This document shows, one piece after another, positions 37,307-47,481 of a stretch of 64,000 nucleotides of DNA. The notes under the pieces were generated by a model. That model was not told the DNA's origin. It ran no database searches and was given only the letters and a program-made list of their open reading frames with translations. The number at the start of each line of letters is the position of its first letter. The first letter of the stretch is position 1. Where the stretch lies: contig CACGBP010000004.1 of assembly GCA_902571375.1 (NCBI GenBank), positions 1-64,000 on the forward strand. Reading direction: 5' to 3'. The stretch comes from an uncultured Pelagibacteraceae bacterium. Its GTDB lineage: Bacteria > Pseudomonadota > Alphaproteobacteria > Pelagibacterales > Pelagibacteraceae. The translations under genes and the position numbers were made by a program.

Positions 37307-38964
37307 TAAATCTTAACTAGGTTAATGTTAGTAAAAGGTCTTTTCCCAGTTTTTTCTTTAGTAAATTTTCTTGAAGCAATCTTTAAGGAATCAATCAGAT
37401 TATATTCTTGGCTTTTGTTACCAAGTTTAAAAGTTCTGGTGGTTTTTTCTATTTCCTCTTCTAATCCATAAATAAACTCATCAGTTTCATGAACAGGCAA
37501 ACCTCTAAAAGTTATTATTGGATTGTTATGAATATTTCCTTTAGGCGTAATTAAAATTGTAATTTCTAAATAACCATTAGTGCTTAAATTTCTTCTATCT
37601 TTTATTGATTGAGAATTCTCCTCTACACTTATATTTCCATCAAGATATAATCTGCCACTAGGTGCTTTGTCATAAACTTCAGGATGATCCCCTGGTGCTA
37701 ATTTTACAATATCACCATTTTCTACTTGTACAGGATACGGTACCTGCATTTCTTTTGCAAAATTTATATGTTCTATCATGTGTCTGTGCTCACCATGTAC
37801 TGGAATAACACATTTTGGTTTGACCCAATTATACATATCTTTTAAATCTTCTCTATTTGGGTGCCCAGAAACATGAATAAATTCACTTTCCTCTGAAATA
37901 ACTTCTATTCCATCTTTTACTAACTGATTATGGAGTTTATAAAGTTTCTTTTCATTTCCAGGTATTATTTTTGAAGAAAATATAACTGCATCATCTTTTT
38001 CAATAAATACATCGGGATGAGTATAATTAGAAATTCTCATCATAGCTCCCATCGGTTCACCTTGACTACCAGTGCAAAGATAAACTATTTTTTCTCTCGA
38101 AATATTCTTTGCTTCTCTTGGATCTATAGGATCAATTGTTTCTTGTAGGTATCCACATTGCCTTGCTGCTTTATATATCCTGTGCATCGACCTACCAACT
38201 AAAGAAATTTGTCTTCCTGTTTTTTCTGCACAATAGAAGGCTGACTCCATTCTTGCTACATTTGAAGCAAATGAAGTAACTATTACTCTTTTTTTCAATC
38301 TACTCATAATATTGAGCATATTTTTTCTTACATCTAGTTCAGAACCTGACCTGCCTGCACTAAAAACATTAGTAGAGTCACAAATCATTGCTAATACACC
38401 TTGATCACCAATTTCTTTCAATCTTTTTGAATTAATTTCATCACCAATTAAAGGGTTAGGGTCAACTTTCCAATCCCCTGTATGCAATACAACACCAGCC
38501 GGTGTTTGAATTTTAAGTCCATTCGGTTCTAAAATAGAATGCGTTAATGTAATATATTCAATTTCAAAAGGATCTAATTTAACTTTTCCATTCAATTCTA
38601 CAATTTGTAAGTCCTTGGTAATATCTATATGTTTCTCTTTAAATTTTTCTTTAATTAATACTGCTGTGAAAGGTGTAGCATAAATCTTGCAACCTAATTT
38701 TGGCCAAAGATGAGCTACAGCTCCTATGTGATCTTCATGAGCGTGTGTTAGTATTATTCCAAGTAAATTTTCTTTTCTTTCTTGAATGAATCCTGGATCT
38801 GGATAGATTAAATCAATACCTGGAACAGTATCATCAGCAAAGGTTACGCCAATATCTACCATAATCCATTTATGATCACCTGGCTGTCCATAACCAAATA
38901 AGTTCATATTCATGCCAATTTCGCCAGATCCACCCAATGGGCAAAATAAAAATTCATCTTTCAT
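37306..38964 (-). CDS. rnj: Ribonuclease J
   Basis: 552 aa metallo-beta-lactamase/beta-CASP nuclease. It has the zinc motif THAHEDHIGAV (HxHxDH), HTGDWKVDP, a beta-CASP part with CTGSQGEPMGAMMR, and the late VHGEHRHM, then a C-terminal domain. RNase J has 5'-3' exonuclease and endonuclease activity and matures rRNA and mRNA ends in alphaproteobacteria. It lies one base after coaX. It could process the tRNA-linked and leaderless messages suggested elsewhere in this window, but that is inference. Confidence 0.94.
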   Translation of the reverse strand: MKDEFLFCPLGGSGEIGMNMNLFGYGQPGDHKWIMVDIGVTFADDTVPGIDLIYPDPGFIQERKENLLGIILTHAHEDHIGAVAHLWPKLGCKIYATPFTAVLIKEKFKEKHIDITKDLQIVELNGKVKLDPFEIEYITLTHSILEPNGLKIQTPAGVVLHTGDWKVDPNPLIGDEINSKRLKEIGDQGVLAMICDSTNVFSAGRSGSELDVRKNMLNIMSRLKKRVIVTSFASNVARMESAFYCAEKTGRQISLVGRSMHRIYKAARQCGYLQETIDPIDPREAKNISREKIVYLCTGSQGEPMGAMMRISNYTHPDVFIEKDDAVIFSSKIIPGNEKKLYKLHNQLVKDGIEVISEESEFIHVSGHPNREDLKDMYNWVKPKCVIPVHGEHRHMIEHINFAKEMQVPYPVQVENGDIVKLAPGDHPEVYDKAPSGRLYLDGNISVEENSQSIKDRRNLSTNGYLEITILITPKGNIHNNPIITFRGLPVHETDEFIYGLEEEIEKTTRTFKLGNKSQEYNLIDSLKIASRKFTKEKTGKRPFTNINLVKI

Positions 38965-38965
38965 A

Positions 38966-39703
38966 TTATTTTATAAGTTTTGAAGCTTTAATAAGACCAT
39001 TAATTGTAATATCAAAATCTTGTTTTACTTTTGTTTTAATTGAGTTCTTAAATAATTTTGAAAAACCCCCAGTAATAATTACTGTAAAAGGTTTTTTTAT
39101 TTCTTTCTTAATTAAATTTATAATATTGTCAATTAATCCAGCATATCCCCAAAAAAAACCAGATCTAACAGCTGACTTGGTGTCTTTTCCAATAACTTTC
39201 GACATTTTTCTTAAATTAATTTTTGGTATTAAGGATGCTTTATCAGAAAGTGTATTTAATGAAAGATTGATACCAGGAGAAATAATACCACCTTTATAAT
39301 TTTTTCCTATTAAAACATCAAAAGTAGTAGCTGTACCAAAGTCTAAAATAATAAAATTTTTATTTTTTGCAGAAACACAGATCGCATTAGCTAATCTATC
39401 AGAACCTACTTGTTTATAATTTACGTTTATTTTTAAAACAGATCGTAAATTTAACTCTTTTAATTCAAAACATTTAATATTTGTTTTATTTTTAAAATAA
39501 TTCTTTAATTCTTTAAAAGTTGATGGAACAACACTACAAAATAATAATTTTTTCAATTTAGAAAAATTAAATCTTTTAAAATGTTTATCTAAAATTCGTA
39601 TTTTTTTGCCTTTAGAAGGAATTAAAAATTTTTTAACAATCTTGTTATCTTTTACTAAACAAATTTTAGTTTCTGTATTTCCTATATCACCCAAAATAAT
39701 CAT
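38966..39703 (-). CDS. coaX: Type III pantothenate kinase
   Basis: 245 aa ASKHA-fold kinase performing the first step of coenzyme A synthesis from pantothenate. Landmarks are GDIGNTETK (phosphate 1), VGSDRLANAICV, FIILDFGTATTFDV (phosphate 2), KGGIISPGINLSL and VIITGGFSKL. It abuts birA without spacer and is one base before rnj. The birA-coaX-rnj string downstream of nuoN is conserved in alphaproteobacteria. Confidence 0.93.
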   Translation of the reverse strand: MIILGDIGNTETKICLVKDNKIVKKFLIPSKGKKIRILDKHFKRFNFSKLKKLLFCSVVPSTFKELKNYFKNKTNIKCFELKELNLRSVLKINVNYKQVGSDRLANAICVSAKNKNFIILDFGTATTFDVLIGKNYKGGIISPGINLSLNTLSDKASLIPKINLRKMSKVIGKDTKSAVRSGFFWGYAGLIDNIINLIKKEIKKPFTVIITGGFSKLFKNSIKTKVKQDFDITINGLIKASKLIK

Positions 39704-40240
39704 TTAGCTGGTTTTATAGTACTTTGATAAAAATTTCTCAAAAGTTATTTTTAATTCTTTCACAAATTTTTTCTTGTTTATCTTTTGATTTGTAATTTCT
39801 AGCAAATTTGTAGTTGGATAATTAGGTATATTAGGGCTTTTAATCAAATTGAATCCAATTCCAACAATTAAATATTGCTTTTTAGAATGGTCAATTTTTT
39901 CCTGTAAGATACCACAAATTTTTTTTTTATTAATTAATAAATCATTTGGTAATTTAAAAGTAATTTTTTTTTTATAATATTTAGAAATTACATCTTTAAC
40001 TAAAAAACAGTTTTTTTTAGTTAATAAACTAAGAGATAAATTAATATTTTCTAATTTATAGAAAAAAGACAAAAATATATTTCCTTTATATGAAATCCAC
40101 TTCCTACCATATTGACCCTTTCCTTTGGATTGAGTTTCTGAAACAATTAAACCAAACTCATTTTTTGAATACTTGATTAATCTAATTGCGATTTGATTAG
40201 TACTTTTTACTTTTTTAAAATTAAATTGCTTTAGCTTCAT
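39704..40240 (-). CDS. birA: Biotin-[acetyl-CoA-carboxylase] ligase, minimal form
   Basis: 178 aa, clearly shorter than the usual 230-330. There is no N-terminal DNA-binding domain and the C-terminal SH3-like domain appears missing or greatly reduced. The catalytic core is present: SETQSKGKGQYGRKW (biotinyl-AMP loop, normally GRGRRGR-like), NIFLSFF, FKLPNDLLINKKKICGIL with the catalytic Lys, and GIGFNL. It attaches biotin to carboxyl-carrier protein and cannot be a transcriptional repressor of the E. coli type. It overlaps nuoN by 4 nt. Confidence 0.88.
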   Translation of the reverse strand: MKLKQFNFKKVKSTNQIAIRLIKYSKNEFGLIVSETQSKGKGQYGRKWISYKGNIFLSFFYKLENINLSLSLLTKKNCFLVKDVISKYYKKKITFKLPNDLLINKKKICGILQEKIDHSKKQYLIVGIGFNLIKSPNIPNYPTTNLLEITNQKINKKKFVKELKITFEKFLSKYYKTS

Positions 40241-41658
40241 TGAATTATATTAATTTTTGAAACTACTTCAATGAGTTGACTCGGAAATATAAAGTATATC
40301 AAAATTAACAAAGTAGAAGCTGTGAGAGAGAATTTTAACCAAATACTATGATCTGTGTCATATTTTTCTTTTTCTTCATCAAAGTACATTATTTTTATTA
40401 ATCTTAAGTAATAAAATGCGGCAATCACAGTTGATAACAAACCAACCACAGCTAAAAAATACATTGATTGTTCTATAACAGTTTTAAAAACATAAAATTT
40501 AGCAAAAAAACCAGCAAGAGGAGGAATTCCTGCTAAAGAAAAAAGAATAATCAATAAAGATAAAGACAACATTGGATGATTTTTTGATAATCCAGATAAA
40601 TCATCAATATTTTCGTAGTATTCATTATTTCGTTTCATCATTAATAAACACGAAAAAAGTCCAAGATTCATCAGTACATAAATAGTTATATAAATTACTG
40701 AGCTTTGTATTCCATCATTAGTTCCAGTTGCCAATCCTGCCAAAGCATAACCAACATGACCTATTGAGCTATAAGCTACTAATCTTTTTAAATTAGTTTG
40801 TCCTATCGCTGCAACAGCTCCAAAAAGCATTGAAGCAATTGATAAAAAAATTAAAATCATTTGCCACTGATCAATTAAATTTGAAAATGGAACATATAAA
40901 AATCTTATAAAAACAGATAATGCTGCTATTTTGGGAACCATAGTAAAAAATAATGTTACTGAGGTTGGCGACCCTTCATACACATCAGGAGCCCACATAT
41001 GAAATGGAACAGCAGAAATTTTAAATGCTAAGCCAACTAATATAAAGACAATACCAAATGTTAAAGCATATTCGTTTGAATTTAATTTAGTAGCAATTAC
41101 ATCAAAATTAGTTGATCCCGTAAAACCATATATCAATGAACATCCATATAATAATAAACCTGAGGATAAAGCGCTTAAAACAAAGTATTTCAGTCCTGCT
41201 TCTGAAGATTTAATATTATCTCTATTAAATGTCGCTAAAACATATAAAGCTAACGACTGTAGCTCTAATCCCATATAAAATACAATTAAATCATTAGAAC
41301 TTATCATTATCATCATACCCAAAACTGAACTTAGGATTAGAATAGGATATTCAATTTTAAAAATCTTAAATGTTTTAAGATAGGCTGAAGAAATTATTAA
41401 AACTAAGAAAGCAGCTAATAAAGTTATTATTTTCATAAATGAAGATAAATAATCAATTATCACACTTTCATTAAATAGCTTTTCCCCACTAACACTTATT
41501 GTTTCATTAAACGTAATTACAGCAGTAATTAGTAAAATTATTAAAGAGATATTTTGAATAAGTTTTGAACTATTATTTTTAAATACTCCCAATATCAATA
41601 AAAACATTATAGATAATGACAAAAAAATTTCAGGAAATACTAAATGTAGATTTTCCAT
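40237..41658 (-). CDS. nuoN: NADH-quinone oxidoreductase subunit N
   Basis: 473 aa antiporter-like membrane subunit with about 14 helices. VFYMGLELQSLALYVL holds the conserved helix-5 Glu, and LVGLAFKISAVPFHMWAPD holds the helix-7 Lys. It is one of three proton-pumping units of complex I. It is the last nuo gene, sharing one base with nuoM and overlapping birA by 4 nt. Confidence 0.95.
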   Translation of the reverse strand: MENLHLVFPEIFLSLSIMFLLILGVFKNNSSKLIQNISLIILLITAVITFNETISVSGEKLFNESVIIDYLSSFMKIITLLAAFLVLIISSAYLKTFKIFKIEYPILILSSVLGMMIMISSNDLIVFYMGLELQSLALYVLATFNRDNIKSSEAGLKYFVLSALSSGLLLYGCSLIYGFTGSTNFDVIATKLNSNEYALTFGIVFILVGLAFKISAVPFHMWAPDVYEGSPTSVTLFFTMVPKIAALSVFIRFLYVPFSNLIDQWQMILIFLSIASMLFGAVAAIGQTNLKRLVAYSSIGHVGYALAGLATGTNDGIQSSVIYITIYVLMNLGLFSCLLMMKRNNEYYENIDDLSGLSKNHPMLSLSLLIILFSLAGIPPLAGFFAKFYVFKTVIEQSMYFLAVVGLLSTVIAAFYYLRLIKIMYFDEEKEKYDTDHSIWLKFSLTASTLLILIYFIFPSQLIEVVSKINIIQ

Positions 41659-43142
41659 TAAAATTTACTCACAAGTTTATAATTATACATTTCAATTAAA
41701 TCTGAAATTGATACTTCGATTGTATTTATTAGAGGATCTGGGTAAAAACCAAAAAATAAAGTGGGTATCCCTAAACAAGATAAAATAAATAATTCTGATT
41801 TATTTAAATCTATCATTTGTTTTAAATCATTGTTTATCAATTTTCCAAAAACTACTCTTTTATATAACCATAACATGTATGCAGCACCTATAATTACACC
41901 CAAGCTTGCAATAACAGCTACTAAAAAATTATCTTTAAAAGCTGCCATTAAAATTAAAAATTCACCAACAAAACCACTTGTGCCAGGTAGTCCTAAAGCT
42001 GCCAAAGTAAACAACATAAACAATACTGAATATTTTGGAATTATACTTACAATTCCTCCATAGGTATGAATCAATCTAGAGTGCATTCTGTCATAAACAA
42101 CACCAACACATAAGAAAAGTGCTGCTGCAACAAGTCCATGACTTATCATTTGGATAATACTTCCTTCAATACCTTGTTGCTGAAGTGTAAAAATTCCTAA
42201 TGTAACAAATCCCATATGTGCTACAGATGAATAAGCAATTAATTTTTTCATATCTTCCTGCATTAGAGCAATAAAAGAAGTAAAAATTATTGCGATAACA
42301 CTTAGCGCATAAATTAAAGGTGTAAAAACTTCTGAAGCAACAGGAAATAAGCCTAAAGAAAATCTTATAAAACCATAGCCTGCCATTTTTAATAAAATCG
42401 CTGCTAATAAAACAGATCCAGCTGTCGGTGCCTCAACATGAGCATCAGGTAACCATGTATGAACTGGCCACATCGGTGTTTTTACTGCAAAAGAGCTAAA
42501 AAAAGCTAACCATAAAAGATTTTGATATTTAACATCTATTCCTATTTTATAAAGCTCAACTACATCAGTTGTTCCTGTTATCCAGTATATTGAAATTATT
42601 GCAACTAGCATTAACACAGATCCTAGTAAGGTATATAAAAAGAATTTAAATGCAGAGTATACTCTTCTTGCACCACCCCAAATCCCTATAATTAAAAACA
42701 TTGGAATTAAACCAGCTTCAAAAAATAAATAAAATACAACAAGATCTAAAGAGCAAAAAACACCAATCATAAAAGATTCCATAATTAGTACAGCTATCAG
42801 AAATTCACTTAATCTATTCTTGATGGAATTGTTAATTGATAAAATACAAAGAGGTGTAATAAATGTTGTTAATAAAATAAATAGAATTGAAATTCCATCA
42901 ACACCTACTTTATAATTAATAAAATTTTCAATCCAAACTCTATCTTCAACAAACTGAAATTCTGAAGTTGTTTGATCAAATAATGCCCATAAATATATTG
43001 ATAGAAAGAAATTTACGGAGGAAGTGAATAAAGCAACATACTTTACTGTATTATTGTTTTTTTCACTACTTCTAGTAAAAAATATAAATAAAGCACCTAT
43101 AGTTGGAAATAAAATTAAAGATGAGAGAATAGGAAAATTCAT
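41658..43142 (-). CDS. nuoM: NADH-quinone oxidoreductase subunit M
   Basis: 494 aa antiporter-like subunit, about 14 helices. LVVFYLFFEAGLIPMFLIIG carries the key Glu in helix 5, FAVKTPMWPVHTWLPDAHVE the helix-7 Lys and loop, and KLIAYSSVAHMGFV a further conserved helix. It forms a proton channel in the membrane arm. It is joined to nuoL and nuoN by single-base overlaps, so all three are translationally coupled. Confidence 0.95.
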   Translation of the reverse strand: MNFPILSSLILFPTIGALFIFFTRSSEKNNNTVKYVALFTSSVNFFLSIYLWALFDQTTSEFQFVEDRVWIENFINYKVGVDGISILFILLTTFITPLCILSINNSIKNRLSEFLIAVLIMESFMIGVFCSLDLVVFYLFFEAGLIPMFLIIGIWGGARRVYSAFKFFLYTLLGSVLMLVAIISIYWITGTTDVVELYKIGIDVKYQNLLWLAFFSSFAVKTPMWPVHTWLPDAHVEAPTAGSVLLAAILLKMAGYGFIRFSLGLFPVASEVFTPLIYALSVIAIIFTSFIALMQEDMKKLIAYSSVAHMGFVTLGIFTLQQQGIEGSIIQMISHGLVAAALFLCVGVVYDRMHSRLIHTYGGIVSIIPKYSVLFMLFTLAALGLPGTSGFVGEFLILMAAFKDNFLVAVIASLGVIIGAAYMLWLYKRVVFGKLINNDLKQMIDLNKSELFILSCLGIPTLFFGFYPDPLINTIEVSISDLIEMYNYKLVSKF

Positions 43143-45055
43143 TATTTAACAATTAAAAAGGTTAATAAAGCAGAAAATCCAAGAAGCATTACAAATGCAT
43201 ATTGATAAATAAATCCGCTTTGGAATTTATTGGCTTTTATAGAAAATTTTTTAATTATTGTTGAAATGCCATCAGGACCAAATCCATCAATTATTTTCAA
43301 ATCAAAAAACTTCCACAAAAATAATCCTATTTTTTTTGATGATCTGACAAACAAAACATCATAAAGTTCATCAAAATACCATTTGTTTAATAAAAAATTA
43401 TATAAAGGTTTATTAATTTTAACTATTTGTTCAGGTAATCTTTTATTCTTAACAAATAAATAGTAAGCGATTGGAATTGATAAAATTACTAATGTTGGTG
43501 TTAAAATTAGAAACCAAAATGGTGGATGATCATTACTCAAAGGTTCCAAAAAGAAAATTGACTCTTTCCAGAAATTATTAGCCGCCGCATAACCAATAAA
43601 TAATTCTTTAAAAGCATAACCAGCAAATACCGCGCCAATCGAAAGTAAGATTAAAGGCACTATCATCACAAGAGGAGATTCATGTGTTTCTTCTATTTTG
43701 ATATTTTTGTTATTGTATTGGCCATGAAAAGTTTTAAACATAAGTCTCCAAGAATATATTGAAGTAAGAAAAGCTGTAAAAATGCCAATACCAGCAGCAT
43801 AAAACCCTGTTGTATTCCCTCTTAAATATGCAAATTCTATAATTGCATCTTTGGAATAAAAACCCGACAATAAAGGAAATCCAGTTAAAGCTAGGGTTCC
43901 TATAATCATTAATGCATAGGTATAAGGAAGTTTTTTCCATACACCTCCCATATTATTAATATTTTGTTCATCTTTAAAAGCATGAATAACTGATCCTGAT
44001 CCTAAGAATAATAAAGCTTTAAAAAAAGCATGAGTAAATAAATGAAACATTGCAACATTATAAGCACCTACTCCAGCTGCAAAAAACATGTAACCTAATT
44101 GACTACAAGTTGAATACGCAATAATTTTTTTTATATCATTTTGCACTAAAGCTACAGTCGCGGCAAAAAAAGCTGTGCTCATTCCAACAATAGTTATGAT
44201 ATTTAATGCTAGTTCTGAATACTCATAAATTGGTGAACACCTTACGACTAAAAAAACACCTGCTGTTACCATAGTTGCTGCATGAATCAGGGCTGAGACT
44301 GGTGTTGGACCTTCCATAGCATCTGGCAACCAAGTGTGGAGTAAAATTTGCGCAGATTTTCCCATTGCACCAACAAACAAAAGTATACAAATTAAATTTA
44401 TTGCATTTACCTCAATGCCTAAAAAAACTAATTCTCTATCTGTAATTGTTGGTATTTGTTCAAAAACTTCAGAATAATTTACTGTTCCAAATAAATAAAA
44501 AATTAAAAATATTCCTAAAGCAAAACCAAAATCACCTACTCTATTTACCACAAATGCTTTTATTGCTGCAGCATTTGCTGTTTCTTTTTTAAACCAAAAA
44601 CCAATTAAAAAGTAAGAACAGAGACCAACCCCTTCCCAACCAAAGAATAATTGAATAAAGTTATCAGAAGTCACCAACATTAACATTGCAAAAGTAAACA
44701 ATGATAAATAAGCCATAAATCTAGGTTTGTGTGGATCATGAGACATATATCCAATTGAATAAACATGGACTAAAGCAGAAACTGAAGTAACAACAACCAA
44801 CATAACCGATGACAAAGCATCAATTTTCATAGACCAATTCACATCTAATGACCCAGAATTAATCCATGTGGCAATAATTATATTATCTTCATATTGATTA
44901 ACCATTACTTCATAGAAAACTATCACAGAAAATATTGCAGATATTGCAACCAACAAACTTGTTACAATTTCAGAATTTCTATCTCCAATAAATTTTCCAA
45001 AAAAACCTGAGATAATTGAAGCAATCAAGGGTAATGCAATAATTGAAATTTCCAT
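43142..45055 (-). CDS. nuoL: NADH-quinone oxidoreductase subunit L
   Basis: 637 aa, the distal antiporter-like subunit. LFFGWEGVGLCSYFLIGFW has the conserved Glu and GKSAQILLHTWLPDAMEG the Lys. A later KIIAYSTCSQLGYM helix and a C-terminal lateral-helix region (about 500-637) are visible. It pumps protons at the tip of the membrane arm. One base separates it from nuoK. Confidence 0.95.
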   Translation of the reverse strand: MEISIIALPLIASIISGFFGKFIGDRNSEIVTSLLVAISAIFSVIVFYEVMVNQYEDNIIIATWINSGSLDVNWSMKIDALSSVMLVVVTSVSALVHVYSIGYMSHDPHKPRFMAYLSLFTFAMLMLVTSDNFIQLFFGWEGVGLCSYFLIGFWFKKETANAAAIKAFVVNRVGDFGFALGIFLIFYLFGTVNYSEVFEQIPTITDRELVFLGIEVNAINLICILLFVGAMGKSAQILLHTWLPDAMEGPTPVSALIHAATMVTAGVFLVVRCSPIYEYSELALNIITIVGMSTAFFAATVALVQNDIKKIIAYSTCSQLGYMFFAAGVGAYNVAMFHLFTHAFFKALLFLGSGSVIHAFKDEQNINNMGGVWKKLPYTYALMIIGTLALTGFPLLSGFYSKDAIIEFAYLRGNTTGFYAAGIGIFTAFLTSIYSWRLMFKTFHGQYNNKNIKIEETHESPLVMIVPLILLSIGAVFAGYAFKELFIGYAAANNFWKESIFFLEPLSNDHPPFWFLILTPTLVILSIPIAYYLFVKNKRLPEQIVKINKPLYNFLLNKWYFDELYDVLFVRSSKKIGLFLWKFFDLKIIDGFGPDGISTIIKKFSIKANKFQSGFIYQYAFVMLLGFSALLTFLIVK

Positions 45056-45056
45056 T

Positions 45057-45368
45057 TTATCCCTTCAACTTATCTATTTCCTCAACACGTATTGTTCCAG
45101 AGTTTCTATAGTAAACTACTATAATTGCTAATCCTATTGCGGCTTCAGCAGCAGCAACTGTTAAAATAAATAATGTAAATACTTGACCAGTTAAATCACC
45201 TAAATAAATAGAAAAAGATACTAAATTAATATTAACTGCTAATAGTATTAGTTCTATACTCATTAAAATTACTATAATATTTTTTCGATTTAAAAAAATT
45301 CCTATTATTCCAATACTAAAAATAACAGCACCTAGAGTTAAATAGTGTCCTAAACCTATCTCAGTCAT
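45057..45368 (-). CDS. nuoK: NADH-quinone oxidoreductase subunit K
   Basis: 103 aa with three transmembrane helices. [13 protein letters not shown] holds a conserved membrane Glu, and [16 protein letters not shown] the second one, both used in proton transfer. Size and spacing are as expected. It overlaps the nuoJ stop by 8 nt and lies one base before nuoL. Confidence 0.95.
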   Translation of the reverse strand: MTEIGLGHYLTLGAVIFSIGIIGIFLNRKNIIVILMSIELILLAVNINLVSFSIYLGDLTGQVFTLFILTVAAAEAAIGLAIIVVYYRNSGTIRVEEIDKLKG

Positions 45369-45990
45369 CTATTTTTACTCCTTTGTTAGAAGCAACTTCT
45401 AATACTTCTACTCCTTCAGATCTTTCTCTTGAAATTTGTTTTAAATAACTTTGTTTTTTAACCCCTTCTCTTTGTCTAAATGTAAGTACAATTGCTCCTA
45501 TCATTGCAATCAATAAAATCATTCCACTAATTTGAAATATATGAATGTAGTCAGTGTATAAAACCTGTCCTAGAGAATGTGTATTGCTAATTTCATTTAT
45601 AATTGGGTTGGTAGTTTCAAATAAATCAGGTTTATATTTCCATCCACCAATGACAATGATTAATTCAAAAAAAATAATTGCACTAATTAATAATCCCACA
45701 GGTATATGTCCTGAGTTTTCCTCCGAAACAAACCATTGGTTCTTTTGTTGCGCAACATTCAGCATCATTACAACAAATAAAAATAATACAGCTACGGCAC
45801 CAACATAAACAATTAACATTATCATGCCTAAAAATTCTGCACCAATCATGATGAATAGACAAGATATGCTTATAAAATCAAGAATTAAAAAAAAAACAGA
45901 ATGAACTGTGTTTTTAGAAACTGTAACCATAATTGCTGAAACGACAGCAATTATTGAGAATACATAAAAAAAAATTGCATGTGCTATCAT
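45361..45990 (-). CDS. nuoJ: NADH-quinone oxidoreductase subunit J
   Basis: 209 aa with five predicted helices. [20 protein letters not shown] (residues about 55-75) is the conserved helix-3 region with the Tyr at the pi-bulge that links quinone chemistry to pumping. The C-terminal tail is polar. It overlaps nuoK by 8 nt and follows nuoI by 3 nt. Confidence 0.94.
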   Translation of the reverse strand: MIAHAIFFYVFSIIAVVSAIMVTVSKNTVHSVFFLILDFISISCLFIMIGAEFLGMIMLIVYVGAVAVLFLFVVMMLNVAQQKNQWFVSEENSGHIPVGLLISAIIFFELIIVIGGWKYKPDLFETTNPIINEISNTHSLGQVLYTDYIHIFQISGMILLIAMIGAIVLTFRQREGVKKQSYLKQISRERSEGVEVLEVASNKGVKIDD

Positions 45991-45993
45991 AAA

Positions 45994-46479
45994 TTATCTA
46001 TATGGATTGTCAGTTTTAATGTTTGCTGCTAATACATTTTCCCATCTGTCTCCATTATCAAGAAGTTTTTCTTTAGTATAATAGAGTTCTTCTCGTGTTT
46101 CTGTAGAAAATTCAAAATTAGGTCCTTGTACTATTGCATCTACAGGGCAAGACTCTTCACATAAACCACAATAAATACATTTCATCATATCTATATCGTA
46201 ACGAGTAGTTTTTCGACTTCCATCAGATCTTTCGGCTGACTCAATTGTAATTGCTTGCGCAGGACAAACTGCTTCACATAGTTTACATGCAATACATCTT
46301 TCTTCACCATTTGGATATCTTCTTAAAGCATGTTCGCCTCTAAATCTTGGACTAATTTTTCCCTTTTCAAATGGATAATTTATAGTTTTTTTTGATTTAA
46401 AAAGTTCCTTGATAGCAATGAAAAGACTTCCTATGAAATCTGTCATTAATATGGTTTTAAAAAATCTTGTAATTTTCAT
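45994..46479 (-). CDS. nuoI: NADH-quinone oxidoreductase subunit I (ferredoxin-like)
   Basis: 161 aa carrying two [4Fe-4S] clusters N6a and N6b, in [16 protein letters not shown] and [16 protein letters not shown]. The N-terminal amphipathic helix and [16 protein letters not shown] match the alphaproteobacterial/mitochondrial TYKY type. It passes electrons from NuoG to NuoB. It abuts nuoH with no gap. Confidence 0.96.
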   Translation of the reverse strand: MKITRFFKTILMTDFIGSLFIAIKELFKSKKTINYPFEKGKISPRFRGEHALRRYPNGEERCIACKLCEAVCPAQAITIESAERSDGSRKTTRYDIDMMKCIYCGLCEESCPVDAIVQGPNFEFSTETREELYYTKEKLLDNGDRWENVLAANIKTDNPYR

Positions 46480-47478
46480 TTAATTTATCGGCAAAAGTTC
46501 AAAATAAAAAAGATAACTAGCTGTTAAAACAACGTAAGTTAATGATAATGGTAAAAATATTTTCCAACCTAATCTCATTAATTGATCATATCTATATCTT
46601 GGAACAATCGCTTTGACTAATGCAAAAAGTATAAATAAAAATAAAATTTTAAAAATTAACCAGATAGTACCTGGTATCAAATTAAAGGGATAAAGATCAA
46701 TTGGCGATAACCAACCACCTAAAAAAAGTATTGAACCAAGGGCACACATTAATAAAATATTTGCATATTCTCCTAACCAAAACATTGCATACATCATTCC
46801 TGAATACTCTGTTTGATATCCTGCTACTAATTCTGCTTCTGCTTCAGGTAAATCAAAAGGTGGTCTGTTTGTCTCAGCTAATGCAGATATAAAAAAAATT
46901 ACAAACATTGGAAATAATGGTATTACAAACCACATATCTTTTTGTGCAATTACAATATCGTTTAAATTTAAAGATCCCACACACAACAATACATTAATAA
47001 TAATAATACCAATTGAAACTTCATAAGATACCATTTGTGCAGCAGATCTAATTGCTCCTAGAAATGGATATTTTGAATTTGATGCCCATCCGCCCATGAT
47101 TATTCCATAAACACCTAATGATGAAACTGCAAAAATATATAATATCCCAACATTAATATCTGCTAACACTTGATCAATACCAAAAGGTATTACTGCCCAA
47201 GCAATAAGGGCTAAGGTCATAGTTATAATTGGCGCCAATATAAAAATTATTTTATTTGAGCTTGCAGGAATAATTATTTCTTTAAAAATATATTTAAGTG
47301 CATCAGCTAAAGATTGTAATAATCCAAAAGGACCAACAACATTTGGGCCTTGTCTTTTTTGAACAAATGCCCATACTCTACGATCCAGCCAAACAATCAT
47401 TGCAACAGAAACTAAAACGGGTACAAGTAAAAATAAAATTTTATATATTTCTTGAAAAATAATATTTACATATTCCAT
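46480..47478 (-). CDS. nuoH: NADH-quinone oxidoreductase subunit H
   Basis: 332 aa with eight transmembrane helices. [37 protein letters not shown] and [20 protein letters not shown] with its quinone-chamber acidic loop are all present, as is [13 protein letters not shown]. It connects the quinone site with the membrane arm. It follows nuoG by 3 nt. Confidence 0.96.
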   Translation of the reverse strand: MEYVNIIFQEIYKILFLLVPVLVSVAMIVWLDRRVWAFVQKRQGPNVVGPFGLLQSLADALKYIFKEIIIPASSNKIIFILAPIITMTLALIAWAVIPFGIDQVLADINVGILYIFAVSSLGVYGIIMGGWASNSKYPFLGAIRSAAQMVSYEVSIGIIIINVLLCVGSLNLNDIVIAQKDMWFVIPLFPMFVIFFISALAETNRPPFDLPEAEAELVAGYQTEYSGMMYAMFWLGEYANILLMCALGSILFLGGWLSPIDLYPFNLIPGTIWLIFKILFLFILFALVKAIVPRYRYDQLMRLGWKIFLPLSLTYVVLTASYLFYFELLPIN

Positions 47479-47481
47479 TTA

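Noticed and set aside
43734..43940. Alternative minus-strand frame inside nuoL
   Set aside because: It is an out-of-frame reading of nuoL with no recognisable domain.
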